From Litoreibacter sp. (GTDB taxonomy: Bacteria; Pseudomonadota; Alphaproteobacteria; Rhodobacterales; Rhodobacteraceae), in NCBI GenBank assembly GCA_026710325.1, contig JAPORH010000116.1, positions 1 to 64,000 on the forward strand: DNA of 64,000 nt. Direction: 5' to 3'. The stretch's first letter is position 1. The number at the start of each line of letters is the position of its first letter. Below the pieces are notes generated by a model, which searched no databases, was not told the origin of the DNA, and saw only the letters and a list, made by a program, of their open reading frames with translations. Shown in pieces: positions 28,376 to 38,100 of the stretch. A program made the translations under genes and the position numbers.

Positions 28376-30106
28376 ATGCGATTGACCAAACTGGTCGCAA
28401 CCGCGTCGCTGATGGCTCTGACGGCCATGACCGGCGCTCAGGCCCAGGACGTGGCCCGCGAAGACACTGTGATCTTCGATCTTGACCGCACCATCAAAGA
28501 CCCCAGCAATTTCAACTGGTTAACCCCCGGCACCAAGCGCATGCATGGCGCGCATCAAACCATGTGGGAGCCGCTTTTCATTTTGAATTACGCCACCGGG
28601 AACATCGACCCTTGGCTCGCCACAGGTTTTGAAGCCAATGATACTTCGACGGAATTCACCATTTCCCTGCGTGAAGGCATCGAATGGTCGGACGGAGAGG
28701 CTTTCAACGCCGATGACGTGGTGTTCACAGTCAATCTGGCGCTGACTAATGAAGAGATTTCCTCGCGCGAAGCCTCCACCGTGCGTGCCCAGGTCGCTAG
28801 CATCGAGAAACTCGACGACCTGACCGTTAAAATGACGCTGAACGCCCCCAACCCGCGCTTCATTGTGGAGAATTTCGGCGTGCGGATTTTCGGCTCTTTC
28901 CTGATCATGCCGGAGCATATCTGGAACGGCGAGGACCCCGCGACCTTCGCCTTCAACCCGCCCATTGGCACCGGGCCCTACACTTTCACCTCCGCCACCA
29001 CTAACCGCGCGATCTGGGATCGCAACGATGATTGGTGGGGTGCCAAGACCGGCTTTATGGACCTGCCAGAGCCGCAGCACGTGATTTTCCTTGAATCGGG
29101 TGGCGCGGAAAGCCGGGCGCAGCTGATGGCCACCAACCAGATGGATGCGGCGCAAAACGTCTCCGTCGGCACGTTTGAGGCGATCCGGGCGCAAAACCCG
29201 GCCGTAACCGCATGGTATTCCGACTACCCATATGCCGCCGCAGACCCTTGCGCGCGCCAGTTGGAGATCAACACAACCATCGCACCCTGGGACGATCCAG
29301 CCATGCGCCGCGCGGTCAACCACATCATCGACCGCACTCAGATCGTGAATATCGCGACCGAAGGGGCAACCGTGCCGTCGCGCACGATGTTCGCGCAATA
29401 TGGCTCGATGGATCCGTTCATCAACGCGGTCGTGGATGCGGGCTTTGAGCTGGCTCCCACGGCAGATGTGGCGGCAGGCCAAGCGCTGATTGAGGCGGCG
29501 GGCTACGCGAAAGGCTCAGACGGGATTTATGAGAAAGACGGCGAAGACCTGAGCGTGAAAATTCACGTCAACTCCGCCTCGACCGAATATACCCGCACCA
29601 TCGACATGATCGTGGAGCAGCTTAATCGCGCAGGCGTCGCAGCCTCCTCCGTCCCGGTGGAGAACGGCGTATTCTGGGGGGAGGTTCTACCGTTTGGGTC
29701 CTATGAGATGAGCTACTCCTGGCTCTCCTGCGGCTCGGTCAATGAGCCCTGGGCCTCAATGGGACGTTATACGGTTAAGGACGTGGTCCCCGTGGGCGAG
29801 CGCAGCCCGGGCTTTAATAACACCTCCCGTTGGGATGGCCCCGCAGCCGCGGCCTATTCGGAAATTGTCGACAGCATGGCGGCGCTACCTTTGGGTGACA
29901 AGAGCATCCCCGGCAAAGTGGCAGATGCCTACCAGCATCTCGCAGCCGAAATGCCCTTCATCCCGTTGGTGCAGTCCTTCAAGCTTTTGCCAATGAACAC
30001 AACCTATTGGACCGGGTGGCCGACGGCTGACAACAATTACAACCATCCGTTCTTCTGGTGGAACTCCACCCACCAGATCATCCACAATCTCGAGAAAGCC
30101 AACTAA
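28376..30106 (+). CDS. ABC transporter substrate-binding protein (SBP_bac_5 / peptide-oligosaccharide type)
   Basis: Signal peptide, MHGAHQTMWEPLFILNYATGNIDPWLATGFE, LREGIEWSDGEAFNADDVVFTV, RRAVNHIIDRTQIV. Confidence 0.92.
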   Translation: MRLTKLVATASLMALTAMTGAQAQDVAREDTVIFDLDRTIKDPSNFNWLTPGTKRMHGAHQTMWEPLFILNYATGNIDPWLATGFEANDTSTEFTISLREGIEWSDGEAFNADDVVFTVNLALTNEEISSREASTVRAQVASIEKLDDLTVKMTLNAPNPRFIVENFGVRIFGSFLIMPEHIWNGEDPATFAFNPPIGTGPYTFTSATTNRAIWDRNDDWWGAKTGFMDLPEPQHVIFLESGGAESRAQLMATNQMDAAQNVSVGTFEAIRAQNPAVTAWYSDYPYAAADPCARQLEINTTIAPWDDPAMRRAVNHIIDRTQIVNIATEGATVPSRTMFAQYGSMDPFINAVVDAGFELAPTADVAAGQALIEAAGYAKGSDGIYEKDGEDLSVKIHVNSASTEYTRTIDMIVEQLNRAGVAASSVPVENGVFWGEVLPFGSYEMSYSWLSCGSVNEPWASMGRYTVKDVVPVGERSPGFNNTSRWDGPAAAAYSEIVDSMAALPLGDKSIPGKVADAYQHLAAEMPFIPLVQSFKLLPMNTTYWTGWPTADNNYNHPFFWWNSTHQIIHNLEKAN

Positions 30107-30118
30107 GGCTTCTCCTTC

Positions 30119-30143
30119 GTGGCGGCGCCCCGCGCGCCGCCAC
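30119..30143 (+). other. intercistronic hairpin after substrate-binding protein gene
   Basis: Perfect 10-bp inverted repeat GTGGCGGCGC-CCCGC-GCGCCGCCAC; no T tract. Confidence 0.65.
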
Positions 30144-30174
30144 ATACCCTCACGCCAGATCGGAGGAATGTCCC

Positions 30175-30942
30175 ATGTCGGACATCAAGGCGCATTTCGA
30201 AAACCACGGATTTTACCTCGCCAAAGGACTGTTCAAACCTGAGGAGGTTCAGGCGCTGGAAACAGATTTCGACCGTATTGTCGGCCAGCTGACGGCGAGC
30301 GGCGAGGCCATCGACGCCACTTGGGATGGCGGCGAGGCGCAGAAAATCGCCAGCCAGAATGACGTGATCCTGCACACGCATAACGTGCAGAAATACTCCC
30401 GCACTTGGCTAAACGCCTTCCTGAATGAACGGTTCCTGAGCGTGGTCGAACAAATTATCGGCCCCGACATCATACTCCATCATTCCAAGCTGTTCCAAAA
30501 ACCGTCGGAGAACGGTTCCCCCTTCCCTATGCATCAGGACTGGCCCTATTTCCCAACCGTGCAAGACAGCATGATCGCGGGCATCATCCACGTCTCGGAC
30601 GCCACGGATGAGATGGGCTGCCTGCGCATCTACCCGGGCTCGCACAAACTGGGCCGGGTCAAGGGCGCAGATGGTCGGCGGCAAAACGACTTGATCGACA
30701 GCTACCCGATTGAAGATGCAACAATCATCGAAGCCGAAGCCGGTGACGTCATCTTCTTCCATTACTTCACTTTGCACGGCTCCATGCCGAACCGCTCTGA
30801 TGCCACGCGCAAAACCGTGCTCTGTCAGCTCTATGCAGGGACCGACCGTATCGAAGACGGCAACACCCATCCCGACGAGCGGATGGTGCTGCGCGGCTGG
30901 AACCACCACATCAGCCGCGCCGCCGCTGGCCAGGCAGCATAA
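30175..30942 (+). CDS. phytanoyl-CoA dioxygenase (PhyH) family protein (second copy)
   Basis: FPMHQDWPYFP (HxD), CLRIYPGSHKLG, FTLHGSMPNRSDATRKTVLCQLY; SD GGAGGAA upstream of ATG 30175. Confidence 0.92.
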   Translation: MSDIKAHFENHGFYLAKGLFKPEEVQALETDFDRIVGQLTASGEAIDATWDGGEAQKIASQNDVILHTHNVQKYSRTWLNAFLNERFLSVVEQIIGPDIILHHSKLFQKPSENGSPFPMHQDWPYFPTVQDSMIAGIIHVSDATDEMGCLRIYPGSHKLGRVKGADGRRQNDLIDSYPIEDATIIEAEAGDVIFFHYFTLHGSMPNRSDATRKTVLCQLYAGTDRIEDGNTHPDERMVLRGWNHHISRAAAGQAA

Positions 30943-30953
30943 AGGGGCAAGAC

Positions 30954-31967
30954 ATGAGCACGATCCCCCGCGCCTATCTTCTCAACCGGTTGCTGACGCT
31001 GTTTCTGACCGTCTTCATCGCGGCCACGCTGATCTGGATCATCCCCCGCCTCAGCCCCGTTGACCCGGCGGAGATCATGCTGGGCCGCATGGCCGCAGGC
31101 GCTGGCGCAGTCGCGGATTCGGAGGCCATACTGGCGCAGCTCCGCCAAAATTTCGGGCTCGATGATCCGCTTTTCGTGCAATACCTCAAATACTTGTGGA
31201 ACACTGTTACCTTCAATTTCGGCCTCTCCACAGCCACTTTCCCGACACCCGTCTCCGCCCTGATCGCGCAAGCGCTACCTTGGACGCTCGGGCTTATGAT
31301 CTTGTCCCTGATCATCACCTTCTTCATCGGCAACCTCCTAGGCGCGCTGATGGTGTGGGAGAAGAGCCCGAAGCTTGTCCGCGTCGCGATCCCCGCCGCG
31401 ATGGTCTTCACCTCCATCCCGCCGATCCTGTCTGGGCTGCTGCTGATGTGGATCTTCGCGGCCAAGCTCCGCTGGTTCCCACTCACTGGCGCCTACGGTT
31501 TGACGGTCGAGCCCGGCTGGTCCTGGGATTTCGCCGTTTCCGTCATGCACCACGGCTTCCTGCCTGCACTCTCCATCGTGATCGTGACCTTCGGCTTCTG
31601 GGCGCTCGGCATGCGCGGGCTGATGATCACAGTGCAGGGAGAGGATTACGTGACGCTCGCCAAGGCCAAGGGCCTGCGCCCGCGCTACATCCTTTACAAA
31701 TACATGATCCGCAACGCGATCCTACCGCAGATCACTGCCTTCGCGCTGAAGGTCGGACTGCTTATCGCAGGCCAGGTCCTCGTCGAACGCATCTTCGCCT
31801 ATAACGGCATGGGCAAGCTGCTCTATGACGCGATCCTCGATCAGGACTTCCCCGTCATACAAGGGGTCAGCTTCGTCATTATCCTGATGACGGCGCTGTC
31901 GGTCTTCATCGTGGACCTGATCTATCCCTTCATTGACCCGCGCATCCGGCATGAGGTGACTTCATGA
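30954..31967 (+). CDS. ABC transporter permease (DppB-like)
   Basis: AYLLNRLLTLFLTVFIAATLIWIIPRLSPVDPAE; GEDYVTLAKAKGLRPRYILYKYMIRNAILPQITAFALKVG. Confidence 0.93.
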   Translation: MSTIPRAYLLNRLLTLFLTVFIAATLIWIIPRLSPVDPAEIMLGRMAAGAGAVADSEAILAQLRQNFGLDDPLFVQYLKYLWNTVTFNFGLSTATFPTPVSALIAQALPWTLGLMILSLIITFFIGNLLGALMVWEKSPKLVRVAIPAAMVFTSIPPILSGLLLMWIFAAKLRWFPLTGAYGLTVEPGWSWDFAVSVMHHGFLPALSIVIVTFGFWALGMRGLMITVQGEDYVTLAKAKGLRPRYILYKYMIRNAILPQITAFALKVGLLIAGQVLVERIFAYNGMGKLLYDAILDQDFPVIQGVSFVIILMTALSVFIVDLIYPFIDPRIRHEVTS

Positions 31968-32890
31968 GCGACATGCCCCTCACCCGCGCCGAGCGCAAAC
32001 GCCAGCGCCGCATCCGCCGCTTCGACAATCCATGGCTCAACCCCAAGCTCTTTTGGGGCGCGGGGCTGCTGCTCGCCATCATTGCCGTCGGCATCCTTGG
32101 GCGTTTGTTTTGGGACCCGGAGCTCGTCTTCGTGGGCTCCGGCATCCCCAAAATGCCGCCGCCCGGCTTTGAAAATCTGCGCGGCCAAAGCGGCACATTC
32201 GCCAACCCGCTCGGCACCGAGGGCTCCGGCCGCGACATGCTCGCGCTGATCATCATCGGCGCGCCGAACTCGCTCTATGTGGGACTCATGGCCTCGCTTA
32301 TAGGCATGTCCGTAGGCATTTTCCTCGGCTTCACCTCCGGCTTCGTGGGCGGGCGGACGGATGACGTGATCCGGGTTCTCTCCGACGTCATGATCACCAT
32401 CCCGCCTTTGCTGATCTTGGTGGTCTTTCAGTCGGCCTTCGGCGACGTCACACTCACGATGATGGCGCTGCTCATCGCAGGCTTTGTATGGCAGTCACCT
32501 ACGCGCCTCATACGCGCGCAAGTCCTGTCGATGAAGCAATCGGGTTATGTGCAAATGGCCCGCCTCTCCGGCGCATCCACATGGCACATCATGTTCAAAG
32601 AGATGCTGCCTAACCTGGTTCCCTACCTCTTCGGCTCCTTCATCGCAAATGTGACCACGTCCATCGTCACTGCCGTTGGCCTCGAAGTCCTGGGCCTCGG
32701 ACCACAGCGTATCCCCACCCTTGGCCGTACAATATATGAGGCGATCAACGCGGGCGCGCTGATCCAGAACCTCTGGTGGTGGTGGGGCATTCCGACACTA
32801 CTGCTCGCCGTTATGTTCATCGGGCTCTTGCTCATCAACCTCGGCCTTGATGAGGTCTCCAACCCCCGTCTGAGAAAGTTGAAACTATGA
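31964..32890 (+). CDS. ABC transporter permease (DppC-like)
   Basis: NPLGTEGSGRDMLALIIIGAPNSLYVGL; SGYVQMARLSGASTWHIMFKEMLPNLVPYL. Confidence 0.93.
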   Translation: MSDMPLTRAERKRQRRIRRFDNPWLNPKLFWGAGLLLAIIAVGILGRLFWDPELVFVGSGIPKMPPPGFENLRGQSGTFANPLGTEGSGRDMLALIIIGAPNSLYVGLMASLIGMSVGIFLGFTSGFVGGRTDDVIRVLSDVMITIPPLLILVVFQSAFGDVTLTMMALLIAGFVWQSPTRLIRAQVLSMKQSGYVQMARLSGASTWHIMFKEMLPNLVPYLFGSFIANVTTSIVTAVGLEVLGLGPQRIPTLGRTIYEAINAGALIQNLWWWWGIPTLLLAVMFIGLLLINLGLDEVSNPRLRKLKL

Positions 32891-34614
32891 GCGCGTTGTC
32901 CATCACCGACCTCTCTATCGACTTTCCGACGACCAAGGGGGTCGTCCACGCTGTGACCGGGCTCTCCCTAGCGGTCGCGCGTGGACGGCGCGTCGGCTTC
33001 ATCGGCGAAAGCGGGTCCGGCAAAACCACAACCGCGCTTGCTGTCATGCAAATGCTCGCCGAACCGGGCAAGGTTGCAGGCGGCTCGATTACGCTTGGCG
33101 AGACAGACATGCTGTCGCTGAATGAAGAAGAGATGCGTAAAGCCCGCCTCAGCCGCGTCAGCTACATCCCGCAAGGCGCGATGAATTCCCTCAACCCTAT
33201 CATGCGGATCGAAGACCAGCTTTGGGACGGCATAACCGCGCATGAGGGCACAACGGATCGGGAGCAACTGAAAGCCCGCTCCGACGAGGTGTTGGAAAGC
33301 GTGGGCATGCCTGCCCGCGTCGGCCAGCTCTACCCGCATGAGCTGTCGGGCGGCATGAAGCAACGGGTCTGCATCGCGCTCGGCGTGATCCTGACACCGG
33401 ACCTGATCATCGCCGACGAGCCCACCAGCGCGCTCGACGTTGTCACGCAGCGCCATGTGATGCAGACCTTGAAAGACGTGCAGGACAAGATCGGCGCAGG
33501 GCTGATCCTGATCGGCCATGACATGGGGCTGATGGCGCAATCCGTCGATGAGCTCGCCGTGCTGAAAGATGGCGTCCTGGTCGAGCATGGCGACTCAAGA
33601 CAAATCATCGAAAACCCGCAACACCCTTACACGCAGGAGCTGATCTCCTCCGTCCCGCTGGTCGGCGGCGATAGCTTTCTGGACGCCGAAGTCGGCGCGC
33701 CGCCCATCAACCGGGGCGAACCGGGCGTGCCGCTCCTGGAATTCAAATCCGTCTCCAAAACCTACGGCAATGTCACGGCCCTGCAGCCCATGTCCTTCGC
33801 GCTCGACGGGGAGGTACCGAAGATCATCTCCATCGTGGGCCAATCCGGCTCAGGCAAATCCACCATGGGCTCCCTCATGCTGGGCTTCAACCCGCCCTCC
33901 ACCGGTCAAGTGCTGTTCGAAGGGCAAGACATCGCCAAGATGAACGCCGCGCAATCGCTGGAGTTTCGCAAACAGGTGCAGGCCGTCTTCCAGGACCCTT
34001 ACGCTTGCTTCAACCCGTTTTACCGGGTCAATCACGCGCTGAAATTCCCGTTCAAGCAATTCGGCTATGCCACGTCGGAGGCGCAGGTGCAGGAGAAGAT
34101 GGAGGAAGCCTGCCGCGCCGTAGGCCTCGATCCGTCCCTCGTGCTGGGGCGCTACCCGCACCAACTGTCAGGCGGTCAGCGCCAGCGCCTGATCGTCGCG
34201 CGCGCGCTTATGCTCAGCCCAAAGCTCTTGATCGCCGACGAGCCAGTTTCGATGGTCGACGCATCCTTGCGCGCCACAATACTGAAAAACATCTACGACC
34301 TGAAAGACCGCTATGGCATCTCGATCCTCTACATCACCCATGATCTGGCCACGGCCTACCATGTCTCCGACTACGTGATCGTGCTCTATCAGGGCCATGT
34401 CGCCGAGGCCGGCCCGCCACAGGAGGTGATTGGCAACCCCAAACACGAATACACTCGCCTCTTGATCGACTCGATCCCTTGGCCCGATCTCGACCGGTCC
34501 TGGGGCACGCCGTCCACCGCTGCTGAGGACGCCGAACGCCTCGACCGCCTCGCGCGCGACAATAAGACCGAATTCCGCGGTTCCGTGTCCGGTTTTGACC
34601 TCGAGCTGTCGTAA
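32887..34614 (+). CDS. ABC transporter ATP-binding protein with two fused nucleotide-binding domains (DppD-DppF-like)
   Basis: Two Walker A motifs (GESGSGKTT, GQSGSGKST) and two signatures (LSGGMKQR, LSGGQRQR). Confidence 0.94.
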   Translation: MSALSITDLSIDFPTTKGVVHAVTGLSLAVARGRRVGFIGESGSGKTTTALAVMQMLAEPGKVAGGSITLGETDMLSLNEEEMRKARLSRVSYIPQGAMNSLNPIMRIEDQLWDGITAHEGTTDREQLKARSDEVLESVGMPARVGQLYPHELSGGMKQRVCIALGVILTPDLIIADEPTSALDVVTQRHVMQTLKDVQDKIGAGLILIGHDMGLMAQSVDELAVLKDGVLVEHGDSRQIIENPQHPYTQELISSVPLVGGDSFLDAEVGAPPINRGEPGVPLLEFKSVSKTYGNVTALQPMSFALDGEVPKIISIVGQSGSGKSTMGSLMLGFNPPSTGQVLFEGQDIAKMNAAQSLEFRKQVQAVFQDPYACFNPFYRVNHALKFPFKQFGYATSEAQVQEKMEEACRAVGLDPSLVLGRYPHQLSGGQRQRLIVARALMLSPKLLIADEPVSMVDASLRATILKNIYDLKDRYGISILYITHDLATAYHVSDYVIVLYQGHVAEAGPPQEVIGNPKHEYTRLLIDSIPWPDLDRSWGTPSTAAEDAERLDRLARDNKTEFRGSVSGFDLELS

Positions 34615-34617
34615 CAC

Positions 34618-37617
34618 ATGACCCATGACGCGCGTTTCACGGCGGAAAAGATCGCCAAACGGCTGGAGCTGATCCGCCCGCTGGTCTTTCGCAACAAGCA
34701 GCCTTTGCCCCCGTTCTGGATCCTACCGCTCAAAGACGCGATTGAGGAACCACCGCTCGACGCAGACCCGAGCACCTGGGACCGCGTCCCGCATAACAGC
34801 TATTGGGGCAAACCCGATCTGAACTTCCTCATGCGCTCCCATTTCACCGTGCCGAGCGATTGGGTCGGCAACCTCGCCCTGCACCTGCCTTTGGGAGAGG
34901 CCGGCGATATTTTCACCCATCCCGAGGGCCTGGTTTATATCGACGGCAAGCCGATTGCGTCGGCCGACCGCTACCACCACACCGTGCCCCTGCCTGATCA
35001 CGTCCATGACGGGCAGAACCACCAGATCGCGCTGCATGGTTGGACCGGGTTGTCCGGCTGGCCACCCGATCCAAACAACAACCAGCAACTTTTCATGGAG
35101 ACCTGCACGCTCGTCACCCGCGACCGGCCCACACAGTTTTTCCTCTGGCTCGCCAATGCCGCCCTCGGCACCGCGCGGGAGCTGCTGGACCGGCGCTCAG
35201 AGCGGCACAATATACTAACCGCGCTCGACCGCGCCTTTCTGACGCTCGATACGCGCGACCCTGTTGGGTCGGAGGCGTTTTACGAAAGCGTGCCCCACGC
35301 CCTTGAACAACTCCGCTCAGACCTCGACCAATCCGGTGCGCCGCAAGACGTGACGCTCCACGCCATTGGCCACGCGCATATGGATGTGGCCTATCTCTGG
35401 CCCGTGAGCCAGATGCGCAGGAAGGTGGCAAGAACCTGCTCCAACGCATTGAGATTGATGGAAGAATACCCGACCTTCCGCTTCTCCAACTCCCAAGCCG
35501 TGCTCTACGACTTCCTCGAAGAGGACTACCCGGAGATTTTCGAGCGTATCCGCATGGCGGTCGCCCGCGGCCAGTGGGAAGTCTTCGGCGGCATGTGGGT
35601 GGAGCCCGACGTCAACCTTGCAGGGGCCGAGGCGCTGGTGCGGCAGCTCGTCCTCGCCCGCCGCTATTTCCGCCGCAAATTTGGCGATGCGGAGACGCCT
35701 ATCCTCTGGCTCCCCGACACGTTCGGCTTCCCTTGGAGTCTACCGCAGCTGGCCGCCCAAGCTGGGATCAAATGGTTCTGCACCAACAAGATGAACTGGA
35801 ACCAATCCAACCGCATGCCGTCCTCGACCTTCTGGTGGCAGGGCATTGATGGGACGAAACTCCTCTCCCACGTGCTGACCACGCCGCGCGACGTGCAATA
35901 TCTGCCCTTCCCGACGAACTATAAAAGCGACCTCACCGCGCCGGAGGTGCTGGGCACATGGGAGCATTCCACCGCCAAGGACCGCATCCGCGACCTGCCC
36001 ATTTGTTTCGGCTACGGCGATGGCGGCGGCGGCCCGACCGAAGGGCTGATCCAGACCGCCAAAGCCTATGCGTCCATGCCCGGCATGCCTGCGCTGAAAA
36101 TGTCCACCGTCCGCGACGCTTTCGAGGCGATGGAGCCACAAGCAGAAGGTCTGCCCGTCTGGAATGACGAGCTCTACCTCGAAGGCCATCGCGGCGTGCT
36201 GACCTCCAACGGCTGGATCAAGCGCAAGAACCGCAAGGCCGAAATCGCGCTCCATGAAGCCGAGGCGCTCGCTGTCATCTTCGGTTTTGAGGCAGACCTG
36301 ACCAAAGCGTGGGAGCTGCTCTGCCTCAACCAGTTCCACGACATCATAACCGGCACTGCCATCCGCGACGTGTTCGAAGACGCTGCTAAGGACTATGACG
36401 CAATAGCCGCAGATATCGCGGACGTACTAGCCCCCATTCTGGAGGGCGCCGACGCCGTCACCAACACCTCCCCCTATCCCCAAGCTCCACTCGTCGAAGC
36501 GGACGGCACCTTCCACCAAATGCCTGAAATGGCTCCTTACGAAACGCTCTCGTTGGATGCCGCCCTTCCCGTCCGAGACACGCCAAGCACCACCCAATCC
36601 GGCTCTAGCTTCACACTAGAGAACGCCCAGATCCGTGCCATCATCAATCAAGCAGGCCAGATCACGGAGTTTTACGACAAGCGCGCCAAGCGGCAGGTCC
36701 TCTCAGGTCTTGGAAATGTGTTGCAAGCTTTTGAGGACCGCCCCCTCGTCTGGGACGCATGGGATATTGATCCGTTTTTCGAGGATAGGGCCGAGACGCT
36801 CGACGGCCCTGCCGAAGTTTCAATTTCCGAACAAGGCGCGCATCGCGCAGCGCTGACTGTCAAAAGACGTTACGGCTCCAGCACGATCACCCAAGTCATC
36901 CGTTTGGAGAATGGTTCGGCTCAGCTGGACTTCGAAACTGACGTCGATTGGCACGAAACCCATGTGCTGCTGAAGGTCGCATTCGAGATCAACGTCCTCG
37001 CCCCCCGCGCCACCTATGACATCCAATGGGGCCATATCGAGCGGCCCACGCATCGCAACACCAGTTGGGACGCAGCCAAGTTCGAAGTCTGCGCGCATCA
37101 ATGGGCCGACCTTTCAGATGGAAGCTACGGGGTCGGCCTGCTCAATGATTGCAAATACGGATACGACATTCGGGACAACACAATGCGCCTGTCTTTGATC
37201 AAATCCGCCACTATGCCCGATGTGGCTGCGGATCAGGGGGCACATCACTTCACCTACGCGCTTCTACCGCATCAGGGCGATTGGCGCGGCACGGTCGAAC
37301 GCGCGGCGGCAGCGCTGAACCATCTCGCGCGAGTCCATGGCGGGTTGGCGCGGGACCCGCTCGTCCGATGCGCCGCTCCAAATGTAGCGCTGGAGACCTT
37401 AAAGCCGTCTGACTTCCACAATGGTTTCGTTCTACGCCTCTCAGAAGCGCATCGCATCTACGGGCCCGTTCAAATCACCTTGCCTGACCTCGTCACCTCC
37501 GTCGCGCGCTGTAACCTGCTTGAGGATATCGAGGAGGAACTGCAGCTCGACGGTCGCATTCTGACCCTGACCCTCAAACCGTTCGAAATCGTCACCCTGC
37601 TCTGCCGAGTAGCCTAA
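34618..37617 (+). CDS. alpha-mannosidase, glycoside hydrolase family 38
   Basis: AIGHAHMDVAYLWP metal site, GGMWVEPDVNLAGAEALVRQLVLARRYFRRKFG, LWLPDTFGFPWSLPQLAAQAGIKWFCTNKMNWNQSNRMP, LCLNQFHDIITGTAIRDVFEDA. Confidence 0.94.
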   Translation: MTHDARFTAEKIAKRLELIRPLVFRNKQPLPPFWILPLKDAIEEPPLDADPSTWDRVPHNSYWGKPDLNFLMRSHFTVPSDWVGNLALHLPLGEAGDIFTHPEGLVYIDGKPIASADRYHHTVPLPDHVHDGQNHQIALHGWTGLSGWPPDPNNNQQLFMETCTLVTRDRPTQFFLWLANAALGTARELLDRRSERHNILTALDRAFLTLDTRDPVGSEAFYESVPHALEQLRSDLDQSGAPQDVTLHAIGHAHMDVAYLWPVSQMRRKVARTCSNALRLMEEYPTFRFSNSQAVLYDFLEEDYPEIFERIRMAVARGQWEVFGGMWVEPDVNLAGAEALVRQLVLARRYFRRKFGDAETPILWLPDTFGFPWSLPQLAAQAGIKWFCTNKMNWNQSNRMPSSTFWWQGIDGTKLLSHVLTTPRDVQYLPFPTNYKSDLTAPEVLGTWEHSTAKDRIRDLPICFGYGDGGGGPTEGLIQTAKAYASMPGMPALKMSTVRDAFEAMEPQAEGLPVWNDELYLEGHRGVLTSNGWIKRKNRKAEIALHEAEALAVIFGFEADLTKAWELLCLNQFHDIITGTAIRDVFEDAAKDYDAIAADIADVLAPILEGADAVTNTSPYPQAPLVEADGTFHQMPEMAPYETLSLDAALPVRDTPSTTQSGSSFTLENAQIRAIINQAGQITEFYDKRAKRQVLSGLGNVLQAFEDRPLVWDAWDIDPFFEDRAETLDGPAEVSISEQGAHRAALTVKRRYGSSTITQVIRLENGSAQLDFETDVDWHETHVLLKVAFEINVLAPRATYDIQWGHIERPTHRNTSWDAAKFEVCAHQWADLSDGSYGVGLLNDCKYGYDIRDNTMRLSLIKSATMPDVAADQGAHHFTYALLPHQGDWRGTVERAAAALNHLARVHGGLARDPLVRCAAPNVALETLKPSDFHNGFVLRLSEAHRIYGPVQITLPDLVTSVARCNLLEDIEEELQLDGRILTLTLKPFEIVTLLCRVA

Positions 37618-37988
37618 CTTTTTGGCTGAAACTCCGGCGGCAACCCTTCGCTCCAAAGGCGTAGCTCGTCCAGAAACCCAAGCGCCGTTTGCCCAAACGG
37701 TGTGATTGAATACTCGACCGAGACGGGCGCCGTGTCGCGCACTTGCCGCCTCACTAGCCCAGTTGCCTCCAACTGCCGCAGACGTTCGGTGATCATCTTC
37801 TTGCTCGCACCTTCTATCATGCGGGCAAGGTCATTGAACCGCACCAGCCCGTCCCGAAGGTGCCACAGGATCGAACCGGTCCATTTCCCGCCAATCAGCC
37901 GCATGCCTCGCTCAATCGCGCAAGGCGCAAGGCAAGCATGTTCGACAAAACGGCGGCCTTTCTCATCCTGGTCCACCCTGGCGCGCAT
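37614..37988 (-). CDS. HxlR family transcriptional regulator
   Basis: CAIERGMRLIGGKWTGSILWHLRDGLVRFNDLARMIEGASKKMITERLRQLEATGLVRR. Confidence 0.92.
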   Translation of the reverse strand: MRARVDQDEKGRRFVEHACLAPCAIERGMRLIGGKWTGSILWHLRDGLVRFNDLARMIEGASKKMITERLRQLEATGLVRRQVRDTAPVSVEYSITPFGQTALGFLDELRLWSEGLPPEFQPKS

Positions 37989-38100
37989 CGCGGCCTCCTA
38001 ATCCTAGGTTACAAAAAGTATACTGGTTGTTATTCGTATCCAGCCATCGCTATCTCCTGTCAAGCGACCAAGAACTTTGTCAATTGCAATGGAGCCCCCC

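Noticed and set aside
37614-37617. Overlapping stop codons of GH38 and HxlR genes (tail to tail)
   Set aside because: Compact convergent arrangement, common in dense bacterial genomes.
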